Notes: generated by a model not told the origin, from the sequence alone. 64,000 bases of DNA from Mycolicibacterium sp. CR10 (GCF_005222675.1 NZ_STGE01000057.1:1-64000); one strand, 5' to 3'; numbered from the stretch's first letter, positions 42,119 through 51,876 are shown. A program made the numbers and translations.

Positions 42119-43719
42119 CGCCCCAGGCCGGCCCAGAACTGGCACTGGTGGATCCGATCGAAGTCGTTCACGACCGTGATGTCGTCGGGTTTCAGAGACA
42201 ACCGATTTCCGGCCGTCGTGCCGTCTCCGGCCGCGGGCCACACGGGTAGCCCGTCGCCGTTCGGCGCACCGGTGCGGATGAACGCGGCCCAGTAGTCGAT
42301 CATCTGGTCCGACAGCACCTGCTGCGCGGGAGTGAACGGCGGCGCGCCACCGACGTCGAACAGGTACCGCAGCTCCAGCGAATGGCTCGCGCCGATCGGG
42401 AATGGCAAGGTGCGCAACGGATCTGGCGTGGGAGGGCGCGGATCGTTGAACCCGTAGGCGTAGACCGGCGCGTGGCGCGCGAGGTCACTGGCGATACGCG
42501 CGTCCACGCAGGCGAAATCGGCATCGGTCACCGTCGCGGAGTAGGCCAGCGGCGCGCTGCCGCCGTAGCGATCCAGTGGGTACTGGCGAGCGACCGCGTC
42601 CGCATTCGGGCCGAACGTCTCGGCCAGCTCCCTCGGGTAGTCCGCGGGCGACAACTGCACCCCACGCAGATGCTGCAGGGCCACGAAGAGCGTGAACTCG
42701 TCTCGGTTGCTGCCGATCAGGAGGGGCACCTGTGCCGCGTCGCCGTCGGCGAAGGCCACCATCGGATCCTTCGGCAGGATCGCCGTTCCGGTGACCGGCC
42801 CGCTCAGCGCGTCGTCTCCGATCCGGAAATAGCGCACTGGATCTCGAAGCCTGTCGGCGGGCAGCGCACGCAGACACTCGGCGGCGGTCTCCGGGTCCCC
42901 GCACCCGGCGTCACGCGCGTAGTCGAGGCTGATGCGCTCCGCCTCGGGCAGCGCGAGTTGGGCCTGACACGGCCCGCTCTGGATGATCGCCCCGCGGAAC
43001 AGCCCTCGCGAATCGGGGGCGACCAGGTGGTCGCAGACCGACATGCCCCCGGCCGACTCCCCGGCCACCGTCACCTTCGCCGGATCGCCTCCGAAGTCGG
43101 CGATGTTGTCGCGCACCCACCGCAGGGCCGCCTGCTGGTCGGCCAGGCCGTAGTTGCCCACCTGTCCGGGCGGTCCCAGCGACGGGTGGGCCAGAAAACC
43201 CAGGGTGCCCAGCCGGTAGTTGATCGTGACGACGAGGATGTCGCCGCGCGCCGCCAGCCTCCGTGAGTCGTAGACACCGCTGCTGCCGTTGATGAACGAG
43301 CCGCCGTGAATCCACACCATCACCGGTCGCGGCTCGGACCTCTGTGCGGCGGAGTCGGTGCGCGGTGTCCAGACGTTGAGTGTCAGGCAGTCCTCGTCGG
43401 TCTGGCGGCCCAACTCGATGTCGCCCTGGAGGTCCTGCATGCAGCGCGGCCCCACCCGGGTGGCATCGCGCACCCCGTCCCACTTCTCTGCCGGCTCCGG
43501 GGGTCGCCACCGCAGCGGCCCGACGGGTGCTGCCGCATAGGGTATTCCGGCGAAGAACCGGTGGTCGTCTGCGACGACGCCGCGTAATGCCCCGGCTGCG
43601 GTCTGCACCAGGGCCGGGTCGGTGGGCGCCGGTTCGCCTGGCTCCCGCGTGCACGCCACGACCATCGCCACGGCGAGCGCAACGACCACGATGCGGCGCA
43701 GGGCCGATGCGGGTGCCAC
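42115..43719 (-). CDS. Type B carboxylesterase lipoprotein
   Basis: A 534-residue esterase of the cholinesterase-like family. It has the oxyanion segment WIHGGSF, the catalytic Ser222 in AGESAGG, and a C-terminal His region (IGASHSLELRYLF). From the GTG at 43719 the N-terminus is a lipoprotein signal with VVAC (Cys23), placing the enzyme on the outer face of the membrane. A frame from 43779 adds 20 residues but spoils the signal peptide. Substrate unknown; ester lipids or xenobiotics are possible. Confidence 0.87.
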   Translation of the reverse strand: MAPASALRRIVVVALAVAMVVACTREPGEPAPTDPALVQTAAGALRGVVADDHRFFAGIPYAAAPVGPLRWRPPEPAEKWDGVRDATRVGPRCMQDLQGDIELGRQTDEDCLTLNVWTPRTDSAAQRSEPRPVMVWIHGGSFINGSSGVYDSRRLAARGDILVVTINYRLGTLGFLAHPSLGPPGQVGNYGLADQQAALRWVRDNIADFGGDPAKVTVAGESAGGMSVCDHLVAPDSRGLFRGAIIQSGPCQAQLALPEAERISLDYARDAGCGDPETAAECLRALPADRLRDPVRYFRIGDDALSGPVTGTAILPKDPMVAFADGDAAQVPLLIGSNRDEFTLFVALQHLRGVQLSPADYPRELAETFGPNADAVARQYPLDRYGGSAPLAYSATVTDADFACVDARIASDLARHAPVYAYGFNDPRPPTPDPLRTLPFPIGASHSLELRYLFDVGGAPPFTPAQQVLSDQMIDYWAAFIRTGAPNGDGLPVWPAAGDGTTAGNRLSLKPDDITVVNDFDRIHQCQFWAGLGR

Positions 43720-43790
43720 GACATCCGACCTTATCCGCGACAAGGCATAAAGGCCCTTCCACTGCGTGGCGCCCGTCACCTAGGGTGGTG

Positions 43791-43808
43791 AATTGACGCC
43801 CGTCAATT
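43791..43808. promoter_or_regulatory. Palindrome upstream of the P450 gene
   Basis: AATTGACG-CC-CGTCAATT, perfect 8-bp arms with a 2-base centre, ending 25 bases before the P450 start codon. It also contains TTGACG, which could act as a -35 box, so a repressor bound here would block transcription. No regulator is assigned. Confidence 0.5.
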
Positions 43809-43833
43809 TTCTCTCACCCGACGAGGAGAGCCC

Positions 43834-45099
43834 ATGAGCACGACGCCGTTGGACTTGCAGATGGATGAGGCAGCGAAGGTCCTGGCCGATCCGACGGCCT
43901 ATGCCGACGACGACCGGCTGCACGCAGCACTCGCCCAGTTGCGTGCCCATCAGCCCGTCGCGTGGGTGGACCACGAGCCGTACCGGCCGTTCTGGGCGAT
44001 CACCAAACACGCCGACATCATGGCCATCGAGCGCGACAACGAGCTGTTCATCAGCGAGCCGCGCCCGTTGTTGATGCCTGCCGAGGGCGACGACGTGATG
44101 AAGCAGCAGCAGGAAGCGGGGATCGGCCTGCGCACCCTGATCCACATGGACGACCCACACCACCGCGACGTCCGCAAGATCGGTGCCGACTGGTTCCGTC
44201 CCAAGGCGATGCGCGACCTCAAGGTGCGCGTCGACGAACTGGCCAAGCGCTACGTCGACCGGATGCGCGACATCGGACCCGAATGCGACTTCGTCACCGA
44301 CATCGCGGTCAACTACCCGCTCTACGTGATCCTGTCCCTGCTCGGACTGCCCGAAGACGACTTCCCCCGGATGCTCAAGCTCACCCAGGAGATGTTCGGA
44401 GGCGACGACACCGAGCACAAGCGCGGCGAGGGCACCACCGAAGACCTGCTGGCCGTGCTGATGGACTTCTTCACCTACTTCTCCGCGCTGACCGCCTCCC
44501 GCCGCGAGAACCCCACCGAGGACCTGGCTTCGGCGATCGCCAACGGCACGATCGACGGTGAGCTGATGTCGGACATGGACACCGTGTCCTTCTACGTGAT
44601 CGTGGCCAGCGCGGGCCACGACACGACCAAGGACGCCATCTCGGGTGGGTTGCGCGCCCTCATCGACAACCCGGACCAACTGGCCCGCCTCCAGGCCGAT
44701 CCGAGCCTGATGGGCACCGCGGTCGAGGAGATGATCCGCTGGACCACGCCGGTCAAGGAGTTCATGCGCACGGCCACCGCCGACACCGAGATCCGTGGCG
44801 TGCCGATCGCCAAGGGTGACTCCGTGTACCTGGCCTACGTGTCAGCCAACCGCGATGACGAGGTCTTCACCGATCCGTTCCGCTTCGACGTCGGTCGAGA
44901 TCCCAACAAGCACTTGGCATTCGGCTACGGGGTGCACTTCTGTCTCGGTGCCGCGCTGGCACGGATGGAGATGAACAGCCTGTTCACCGAGCTGGTGTCG
45001 CGGCTGGAATCGATCGAGCTGGCCGGTGAGCCCGAACTGTCGGCGACGACGTTCGTCGGCGGGCTCAAGCACCTGCCCATTCGGTACTCGCTGCGCTGA
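43834..45099 (+). CDS. Cytochrome P450
   Basis: A 421-residue soluble P450. The heme-binding loop FGYGVHFCLGAALARME has the proximal Cys370; the I-helix oxygen-activation motif is AGHDTTKD. GAGGAG precedes the ATG at about 6 bases. The closest mycobacterial relatives by feel are the steroid/fatty-acid oxidising group, but I cannot assign a CYP family. No ferredoxin gene is adjacent. It is followed 47 bases on by a racemase-like gene, possibly co-transcribed. Confidence 0.92.
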   Translation: MSTTPLDLQMDEAAKVLADPTAYADDDRLHAALAQLRAHQPVAWVDHEPYRPFWAITKHADIMAIERDNELFISEPRPLLMPAEGDDVMKQQQEAGIGLRTLIHMDDPHHRDVRKIGADWFRPKAMRDLKVRVDELAKRYVDRMRDIGPECDFVTDIAVNYPLYVILSLLGLPEDDFPRMLKLTQEMFGGDDTEHKRGEGTTEDLLAVLMDFFTYFSALTASRRENPTEDLASAIANGTIDGELMSDMDTVSFYVIVASAGHDTTKDAISGGLRALIDNPDQLARLQADPSLMGTAVEEMIRWTTPVKEFMRTATADTEIRGVPIAKGDSVYLAYVSANRDDEVFTDPFRFDVGRDPNKHLAFGYGVHFCLGAALARMEMNSLFTELVSRLESIELAGEPELSATTFVGGLKHLPIRYSLR

Positions 45100-45146
45100 C
45101 TTCGGTAGCGCGCGCCCGACACCGGGCGCCGCTAAACTCGGTGGTC

Positions 45147-45812
45147 GTGCGACTCCTGCTCGTCAACCCGAACACCACATCGACGATGACCGCCGCCATC
45201 GGCGCGAGTGCATCGGCCGTCGCGCATGCCGGTACCGTCGTCGAGGCCCTCAACCCCGTGGACGGCCCGGCCAGCATCGAGAACGAGGACGACGAACGTC
45301 GTTGCATCCCAGGGCTTCTCGAGCTCCTCGCATCAGCGGCCGCGCGGCCCGAGCACCAGCGGCCCGACGCCTACGTGGTGGCGTGCTTCGGCGATCCCGG
45401 GCTCGAGGAGGCGCGCGCCCTGCTCGGCGCCCCGGTCCTGGGCATCGCGCAGGCGGCCATGCACGCCGCGGCGCTCGCCGCGGGCTCCTTCTCGGTGGTC
45501 ACGTCGATGTCCGCGACGATCTCGCGGGCATGGCAGCTGGCGAAGGCCTACACGCCGAACCAGTGCCTGGGGGTCTACGCCTGCGACATCCCGGTGCTGC
45601 AGATCGACTCCGACCCCTCCAGCATCGAACCGATCGGCGACCTCTGCGCCTCCGCGCTCGCGCAGGACGGCAGTCGCGCGATCGTCCTCGGATGCGCGGC
45701 GATGGCACCGTTCGCCGCGCCCCTGACACGACGGCTGGGCGTTCCGGTGATCGACGGTGTGGTGGCGGCGACGCTGCTGGCCGAAGCCCTGGCGGCGCTC
45801 ACGCCGAGCTGA
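45147..45812 (+). CDS. Asp/Glu/hydantoin racemase-family protein
   Basis: A 221-residue member of the cofactor-independent two-cysteine racemase family: LLLVNPNTTSTMT at the start, Cys in VVACFGDPGL and Cys in VLGCAAMAPF as the acid/base pair. GTG at 45147 gives the usual start; a GTG two codons earlier (45141) is also possible. Hydantoin or maleate/arylmalonate chemistry is possible, but no hydantoinase is nearby. Its end overlaps mftG by 14 bases tail to tail. Confidence 0.82.
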   Translation: MRLLLVNPNTTSTMTAAIGASASAVAHAGTVVEALNPVDGPASIENEDDERRCIPGLLELLASAAARPEHQRPDAYVVACFGDPGLEEARALLGAPVLGIAQAAMHAAALAAGSFSVVTSMSATISRAWQLAKAYTPNQCLGVYACDIPVLQIDSDPSSIEPIGDLCASALAQDGSRAIVLGCAAMAPFAAPLTRRLGVPVIDGVVAATLLAEALAALTPS

Positions 45813-47232
45813 TGAACTCGGCCGCACGGTGGCCGGCCATCACGATCGTGGCGTGCGGTCCCCGGCTGGTGATGGCCGGCAGGATCGATCCGTCCACCAC
45901 CCAGAGCCCCTCGATCCCGTGCACCCGGCAGCGGTTGTCCACCACCGCGGCGGGGTCGCCGTCCCTGCCCATCCGTGCGGTGCCGCACAGGTGCTGAGAC
46001 GTCGCCCACGACGGCTTCGATTGCACTGTGTCACCGGCGATGTCACGCGCCAGCTCGGTGCCTGACCGCAGCAGGTCGACGTCTGCCGGTTCGCTGTCGT
46101 AGCGGTGCTCGATGATCGGAACAACGCGGGGGTCGGTGGACGCCAGCGTCACCCTGCCCCGTGACAGCGGACGCATCAACGTCACCCCCAGATGTGGTTG
46201 GTCGGTGGGGTCGTCGCGACGGCCGCTCATCATGGCGCCGAAGCCCGCCGTGTAGGGCCGGATCTCCAGACCGTCGGCGGTGGTGAGCACCGCCTCCAGT
46301 GGGGGGACGCCGTGCGTCGGTGGCCAGCTCACCGGCAGCACCCACTCCGGATGGTCGACGGTGTCGACGCCCACGGGCAGGTCGGCTTCCACGGGTATGC
46401 CCAGCGACTGCAGCGCCTGCGCGGGCCCGACTCCCGACAGCATCAGCAATTGTGCCGACCCGATGGCCCCGGCGGACAGCACGATCCGGTCCGCGGTCAG
46501 CGTCAGGTCGCCAGCCGGCCCCCGGCAGTCCAGAGCGACCGCCCGGCCGTCCGCAATCCGGACCCGTCCGACCAGGGTGTCGGTCAGCAGGGTCAGGTTG
46601 GGGCGTCGCAGCGCCGGCACCAGGAAGGCGCCCCCGGGGCCGACGCGGGTGCCGCCGTCGATGTTCAGCGGCACCGCGCCCACGCCCGGCGGCAGCGGCC
46701 GATCCGCTGTCGAACCGTTGAGGTCACTGATCCAGGCGAACCCGGCCGCCTCCGCCGATCGCACGAATGCTGCGGTGCAGCCGTCGAATTCGGCCACCCG
46801 GCGGACGGTGATCGGCCCCCGGGAGCCGTGCAGCGGGCCGTCGAAATCGAGGTCGTTCTCTATGGCCATGAAGTGCGGCAGCACATCGTCCCACGACCAG
46901 CCGTCGAGCCCCCACCCGTCCATGTCGGAGGGCAACGCGCGGCAGAAATATCCGCCGTTGATCGCACCCGATCCGCCGACCACGGCGCCGCGCATGATCT
47001 GCGTGTAGCGCAGAGGCGCGTCGGTCAGGGTGGTGGGATAGTGCCGGACCACGGAGCTGGCCGGTCCGATCGGAAGCCGCAGAGCGTCGGTGATCTGGCT
47101 GTGCACCCGCGGGTCGCCAGGTCCGGGACCGGTTTCGACGACGGTCACCCGGCAGCGGTCGTCGGCGGAAAGCCGTTCTGCGAGCACTGATCCCGCACTG
47201 CCGGAGCCGACGATCAGGACGTCACTGTGCAA
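45799..47232 (-). CDS. mftG: Mycofactocin-system GMC oxidoreductase MftG
   Basis: A 477-residue GMC flavoprotein: VGSGSAGSVLAERLS binds FAD, and the C-terminal HLCGTARMG and VVDGSILPAITSRGPHATIV are family signatures with the active-site His. In mycobacteria MftG is proposed to reoxidise mycofactocinol and pass electrons to respiration. The start is TTG at 47232, 9 bases after the mftF stop. It is the last gene of the mft operon. Confidence 0.9.
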   Translation of the reverse strand: MHSDVLIVGSGSAGSVLAERLSADDRCRVTVVETGPGPGDPRVHSQITDALRLPIGPASSVVRHYPTTLTDAPLRYTQIMRGAVVGGSGAINGGYFCRALPSDMDGWGLDGWSWDDVLPHFMAIENDLDFDGPLHGSRGPITVRRVAEFDGCTAAFVRSAEAAGFAWISDLNGSTADRPLPPGVGAVPLNIDGGTRVGPGGAFLVPALRRPNLTLLTDTLVGRVRIADGRAVALDCRGPAGDLTLTADRIVLSAGAIGSAQLLMLSGVGPAQALQSLGIPVEADLPVGVDTVDHPEWVLPVSWPPTHGVPPLEAVLTTADGLEIRPYTAGFGAMMSGRRDDPTDQPHLGVTLMRPLSRGRVTLASTDPRVVPIIEHRYDSEPADVDLLRSGTELARDIAGDTVQSKPSWATSQHLCGTARMGRDGDPAAVVDNRCRVHGIEGLWVVDGSILPAITSRGPHATIVMAGHRAAEFISSA

Positions 47233-47241
47233 GAGGCTGCT

Positions 47242-48654
47242 TCACGTCCGGATCTGCGGCTTGAGGGCGCCGGCGTGCCGCTCGCGCACCACACCGCTCC
47301 AGAGCCCCAGACCGTAGGCGATGTCGTCGAGGCGCTTGAGCAGGATGTAGGTGAACACCCCGACCCGCTTGACGTCGTCGTCGGCGTTGCCGTTGCGGGT
47401 GATCCAGTCGAACACCCCGTCGAGCACCGCGGCCACCACCACCACCTGGCGACAGCGACGCGACAGCAGCGCGGCGATCAGTGCGATCGGCCAGTAGTGC
47501 CTGCAGATCGCCGAGGCCAACTGCAGGGCCGCCGACCACAGCCCGTGCAGGGCCACCACGGCGACCTCCATGGGCTCGGTCTGCACGCTCGACAGCGACT
47601 TGGCGATCCGGTGGCCGGTGAACGCCGCCACGGCCACCGACGCCAGGTAGCCCAGGCCGGAGCCGATGGCCACCAGCATCCAGACCACCAGCGTCCATCC
47701 CGAGATCACCAGCGGGGCGGTCTTGCCAGGGTGGCGGATGGCCAACGGCGCCGCGGAACCTCCGTAGAAAGACTTACGGGCGAACCACTTTCGCAACTCG
47801 GTGCGATGATCGTGGGCCACCATCGCGATGGGTTCGTACCGCAGTCGGGCACCCGCCTCGTTCAACCTCCAGCAGAGGTCGACATCTTCACCGGACTCGA
47901 GCGACTCGTCGAAGCCGCCGACATCCGTCAGCGCCCGCCTGCGGCAGATGATCGCGGCGCTGGGCACATACGCCACCGTCCCGAACGGGACCACGGGGGC
48001 CTCCCGCAATCCGAGGTCCAGCGACGAACGCACCGCCTCGTAGCGGGCCACCGCGCCGTCGGGCTGATGCAGTGCCACGATCCGCGGGGCCACCAGCGCC
48101 ACGGCGGGATCGCAGAAGTGTCCGAGCAGGGCCTCCAGCCAACCGCGGCGCGGCACCACGTCGGAGTCCAGGAAGGCGACGAAGTCCGTGTCGCAGGCCC
48201 GCAGTCCGGCGTTGCGGGCGGCGGCCGGACCCTTGCTGCGGGCGTTCCGCAGAATGCGGACGTCGGCGTGCACGCCGTCGAAATCGGCGTCGACCACCGG
48301 CGTCGCGGAACCGTCGTCGACGATGACGACGCGCAGCCCACGCAACGACGCCACGAGCCTCAGAATCCCGGAAGCGTTGTCGCGCACCGGAACAACGACG
48401 GTGACGTCTCGGTGCGACGGCCCACTCAGGGGACGCGGGTGGGCAACGGTGGCATCGAGCAGGGTGCGGGCCAGCTGCGCGCTGACGGCGTCATGCACCT
48501 CGAGCCTGCCGCCGTTGAGCATTGTCTGCGCAGCCGGAGCCAACCGGAGCAGCCGCGTGGGCGACCCGCCGAGCAGTGCAGCCCCCTCGCCCAGCACGCG
48601 CACACGTCGGTCCACTTGAACGGCGAACCCATCGGGTAGCCGCGCCCCTGTCAC
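47242..48654 (-). CDS. mftF: Mycofactocin glycosyltransferase MftF
   Basis: A 470-residue GT2 protein: VVPVRDN and LRVVIVDDGS for UDP-sugar binding, SKGPAAARNAGLR, and LDSDVVPRRGWLEALL with the metal-binding acidic motif. C-terminal hydrophobic segments (about residues 315-400) suggest membrane association. MftF adds a beta-1,4-glucan chain to premycofactocin. GTG 48654 overlaps the mftE stop by four bases (GTGA). Confidence 0.93.
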   Translation of the reverse strand: MTGARLPDGFAVQVDRRVRVLGEGAALLGGSPTRLLRLAPAAQTMLNGGRLEVHDAVSAQLARTLLDATVAHPRPLSGPSHRDVTVVVPVRDNASGILRLVASLRGLRVVIVDDGSATPVVDADFDGVHADVRILRNARSKGPAAARNAGLRACDTDFVAFLDSDVVPRRGWLEALLGHFCDPAVALVAPRIVALHQPDGAVARYEAVRSSLDLGLREAPVVPFGTVAYVPSAAIICRRRALTDVGGFDESLESGEDVDLCWRLNEAGARLRYEPIAMVAHDHRTELRKWFARKSFYGGSAAPLAIRHPGKTAPLVISGWTLVVWMLVAIGSGLGYLASVAVAAFTGHRIAKSLSSVQTEPMEVAVVALHGLWSAALQLASAICRHYWPIALIAALLSRRCRQVVVVAAVLDGVFDWITRNGNADDDVKRVGVFTYILLKRLDDIAYGLGLWSGVVRERHAGALKPQIRT

Positions 48655-49394
48655 CTCAACGTCCCGTCATGATCGGGCGCCCACCGGATGACCCGCCCCA
48701 GGCACTCGTCCACCATCTCGGCAAAGATCCTTCTCCCCTCCTCCGCCGTCGCCGTTGTCGGGTCCCCGAGGACACCCAACGAACTGACGGCGGCGACTCC
48801 CCCACGAAGCATCTCGGGCATCAACTCGGACAGCGGAGACCGGTTACCCGGTGTTCGCTGATCCACTCTGACGGCGTCCGGCGAAATATGTAGCAATACA
48901 GATGTTTCGGTGTGGCCGGCATGGGGGTCGGCGTTGCTGGCAGTGCACGAGCACCATCCCGCATCCCGGCCCTCGTACCGCAGCAGGGCGACCGCGCGGC
49001 GCAGCGCAGGCACGTTCCCGCCGTGGCCGTTGACGAAGACCAGCCGCGAGGCCCACTGGCAGGCCGATCGGGCGAACTCCACCAGCAGCTCCGCCAGCAC
49101 GGCTGTGCCGATCGAGACGGTGCCCGCGAATCCCTCGTGCTCGCCGCTGGCGCCGTATCCGATGGCGGGGGCGACCAGCCAGGGGGAACCGTTGCCGGCG
49201 CGCAGGCGCGCAGCAACCGCGTTCGCGACCGCGGTCGCGATGCGGGTGTCGGTGTCCAGCGGCAGGTGCGGTCCGTGCTGCTCGGTGGAACCTACCGGGA
49301 CGACCAGCGCGGGCGACGTGTTCTGCAGCTGCCTCGACGTTGAGTTCCCGAGCTCGCTGGGGAATGCCACGCGACGATGGTAGGCCGAATTCAC
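48651..49394 (-). CDS. mftE: Mycofactocin precursor peptidase MftE
   Basis: A 247-residue creatininase-family metallopeptidase: VGSTEQHGPHLPLDTDTRIA and VFVNGHGGN carry the metal ligands. It releases the C-terminal Val-Tyr-derived unit from the modified MftA. The GTG at 49394 gives NSAYHRRVAFP, the typical MftE start. A 25-bp perfect palindrome ends four bases upstream of this codon, so its expression may be controlled separately from mftD. Confidence 0.92.
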   Translation of the reverse strand: MNSAYHRRVAFPSELGNSTSRQLQNTSPALVVPVGSTEQHGPHLPLDTDTRIATAVANAVAARLRAGNGSPWLVAPAIGYGASGEHEGFAGTVSIGTAVLAELLVEFARSACQWASRLVFVNGHGGNVPALRRAVALLRYEGRDAGWCSCTASNADPHAGHTETSVLLHISPDAVRVDQRTPGNRSPLSELMPEMLRGGVAAVSSLGVLGDPTTATAEEGRRIFAEMVDECLGRVIRWAPDHDGTLR

Positions 49395-49397
49395 CTG

Positions 49398-49422
49398 GTA
49401 TGCGCCAAATGTTGGCGCATAC
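49398..49422. promoter_or_regulatory. 25-bp perfect palindrome in the mftD-mftE gap
   Basis: GTATGCGCCAA-ATG-TTGGCGCATAC: 11-bp perfect arms around 3 bases. It lies 3 bases before the mftE start codon in the 111-base gap after mftD. As DNA it is a plausible repressor site; as RNA on the minus strand it would fold over the mftE ribosome site and block initiation. Confidence 0.6.
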
Positions 49423-49505
49423 GTGGCAATTGATTTTCGGCTATTTTCAAGTGTCACTAATTGGGGATTCACGCCAGCCCCCTGCGCCACGCCCGTACCA
49501 GACGC

Positions 49506-50681
49506 TCAGGCTCCGAGAGTGCGGGTGAAACCGTCCGGGATCAGGATGTCCTCGCGCGTCAACTCATGGATCGACGATTTGCCAAGACCCATCAGCGCAG
49601 AGTCGATGCCGCCGCGCAGGATGTCGAAAACGTTCTCCACCCCCGCCTGGCCATTGGCAGCCAGACCCCACAGGTACGCCCGCCCGATCATCACCGCTCG
49701 GGCGCCGAGCGCGACGGCCTTGACCACATCGCTGCCCCGCCGGATCCCGCCGTCCAGCAAAACCTCGACCTGATCACCCACCGCGTCGGCGATGGCCGGA
49801 AGGCAGCGGATCGCCGCAGGGGTGCCGTCAAGGTTGTTGCCACCGTGGTTGGAGACCGTGATCGCTGAAACACCGGCATCCACAGCGCGTTTGGCATCGT
49901 CGACGCGCACCATCCCCTTGAGCAGGAACGGCCCACCCCACTGTTCGCGCAGCCAGGCAACGTCCTCCCACGTCGGCGGCGGGGTGCCCATCCACTGCCC
50001 GTAGGCCTCGAAGAACGTCGGACCGACCTCACCGCGGCGGCCCTGGTTGGGTACCCGCAGGTCCGGCGGCCTTAGCTGCTTGGCGAAACTGAAGAACCAC
50101 CGTGGCTTGGTGATCACCTCGGGCGACATCCGCAGCATGGTCTTGAGGTCCATCTGCTCGGGGATCTTGGGGCTGCCCCAGTCGCGACCGTGGGCGAAGC
50201 TCCAGTCGGTGGTCAGGATCAGACCGACGGCTCCGGCGGCCCTGGCGCGCTCCATGCGCTGCAGGATCTCGTCGCGGCTGCCCAGCCAGTAGATCTGGAA
50301 GAAGATCTTGTCGTTGACCGCGGTGACCTCCTCCATGGGCTTGCTCGCGAACGACGAGAGTCCCATCGCGGTGCCCCGTGCTGCCGCCGCCCGCGCCACC
50401 GCGACCTCGCCATCGGGGTGCACCGCCTGCACACCCGTCGGCGAAATGATCACGGGCAGCGAAATATCCTGCCCCAGAACCGTTGTCGCCATGTCGCGCT
50501 TCTCGGTCGCACCGATGACGTGCGGGGCGAACCCGAGCTCGGCGAAGGATTCGACGTTGGCGGAGACCGACACGCCCTTCTCGCTCGCCGAGATCAGCGA
50601 CGAGTAGGCGGACTTGGGGAGGCGCTTCTTCGCCCGCTGCTGGGCGATGGCGACGGTTTCGAACCAGGTATCGCGTGCCAT
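49506..50681 (-). CDS. mftD: Pre-mycofactocin synthase MftD
   Basis: A 391-residue FMN-dependent alpha-hydroxyacid dehydrogenase-type TIM barrel: ISPTGVQAVHPDGEVAVARA near the start, ITVSNHGGNNLDG with the catalytic His, and LLDGGIRRGSDVVKAVALGA for FMN phosphate. MftD oxidatively deaminates AHDP to premycofactocin, creating the redox-active keto-amide. It starts 4 bases after mftC. Confidence 0.94.
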   Translation of the reverse strand: MARDTWFETVAIAQQRAKKRLPKSAYSSLISASEKGVSVSANVESFAELGFAPHVIGATEKRDMATTVLGQDISLPVIISPTGVQAVHPDGEVAVARAAAARGTAMGLSSFASKPMEEVTAVNDKIFFQIYWLGSRDEILQRMERARAAGAVGLILTTDWSFAHGRDWGSPKIPEQMDLKTMLRMSPEVITKPRWFFSFAKQLRPPDLRVPNQGRRGEVGPTFFEAYGQWMGTPPPTWEDVAWLREQWGGPFLLKGMVRVDDAKRAVDAGVSAITVSNHGGNNLDGTPAAIRCLPAIADAVGDQVEVLLDGGIRRGSDVVKAVALGARAVMIGRAYLWGLAANGQAGVENVFDILRGGIDSALMGLGKSSIHELTREDILIPDGFTRTLGA

Positions 50682-50685
50682 GGGT

Positions 50686-51876
50686 TTACACAGGACTTTC
50701 GTTGCAGAACTTCTTGGGGGGAGCGCTCAGCAGTGTGAGCGGGATGGGACCTGACGGCGTCTTGCGCTTTCCGGAGCGGGAGTGGTCGACGCTGGACTTG
50801 GGCTTGTCGCGCTCGCGGGCCAGCGCCGGTTCGCCGTACCCCTGGACGCACTCGGGATCCGGGCCGTCCATCGGCAGACCCGTGAAGAACTTGGCGGCCA
50901 TGCAGCCGCCACGGCATGCGTCGTAGTGTCCGCAGCCGGTGCAGGCACCCGCGGACTGCGGTTCGCGAAGCTCGCGGAACAGTGCGGAGTTCTGCCAGAC
51001 GCTCTGAAATCCGTTGTCGGTCAAGATGTTTCCGGCGAGGAACTGCTCGTGGATGGCGAACGGGCAGGCGTAGACGTCACCCACCGGGTCGATCAGGCAG
51101 ACCACCCGGCCCGCGCCGCAGAGGTTCAGCCCGGCCAGCGCACCGGGTTCACCGAGTCCGGACAGGTGGAAGAACGAGTCACCGGTGAGCACGTTCTCGC
51201 CGCGCGCCACCAGCCAGTCGTAGAGCTGCACCTGCTGGGCGGACGTGGGGTGCAGTTCGTCCCACACGTCGGCGCCGCGCCCCGAGGGCCGCAGCCGGGT
51301 GATGCGCAGGGTGGCGCCGTAGGTGTCGGCCAGGGCCTTGAAGTCGTCCAGCTGATCGACGTTGTGGCGGGTCACCACCACGGAGATCTTGGCGTCCTTG
51401 AAGCCGGCGTCCCGCAGGTTCTCCAGCGCGCGGATCGCCATCGCGAAGGAGCCCGGGCCCCGCACCGCGTCGTTGACCTCGGCGGTGGCGCCGTCCAGCG
51501 AGATCTGCACGTCGACGTAGTCGCTGGCCGCCAGCTTCGCCGCCACCTCGCGGTCGATGCGCACGCCGTTGGTGGAGAACTTGACCCCCACGTGGTGGGC
51601 CGTGGCGTAGTCGACGAGCTCCCAGAAGTCCGACCGCACAGTGGGTTCCCCACCGCCGATGTTCACATAGAACACCTGCATGCGTTCCAGCTCATCGATG
51701 ATGTCCTTGCACTGCTGCGTGGACAGCTCGCGGGGATCCCGCTTGCCCGAGGACGACAGGCAGTGCACGCACGACAGGTTGCAGGCGTAGGTCAGCTCCC
51801 ACGTCAGACAGATCGGCGCGTCCAGCCCGAGCTCGAACTGATCGACAAGCCTGGGGACGGGTTGCATGGTCGTCAT
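50686..51876 (-). CDS. mftC: Mycofactocin radical SAM maturase MftC
   Basis: A 396-residue radical SAM/SPASM enzyme. The 4Fe-4S motif is CNLSCVHC (Cys32, 36, 39). SPASM cluster cysteines are seen in VVCLIDPVGDVYACPF and CTGCGHYDACRGGC. It decarboxylates and cross-links the C-terminal Val-Tyr of MftA. The ATG overlaps the mftB stop (ATGA). The C-terminal 60 residues are Lys/Ser/Pro-rich and variable. Confidence 0.96.
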   Translation of the reverse strand: MTTMQPVPRLVDQFELGLDAPICLTWELTYACNLSCVHCLSSSGKRDPRELSTQQCKDIIDELERMQVFYVNIGGGEPTVRSDFWELVDYATAHHVGVKFSTNGVRIDREVAAKLAASDYVDVQISLDGATAEVNDAVRGPGSFAMAIRALENLRDAGFKDAKISVVVTRHNVDQLDDFKALADTYGATLRITRLRPSGRGADVWDELHPTSAQQVQLYDWLVARGENVLTGDSFFHLSGLGEPGALAGLNLCGAGRVVCLIDPVGDVYACPFAIHEQFLAGNILTDNGFQSVWQNSALFRELREPQSAGACTGCGHYDACRGGCMAAKFFTGLPMDGPDPECVQGYGEPALARERDKPKSSVDHSRSGKRKTPSGPIPLTLLSAPPKKFCNESPV

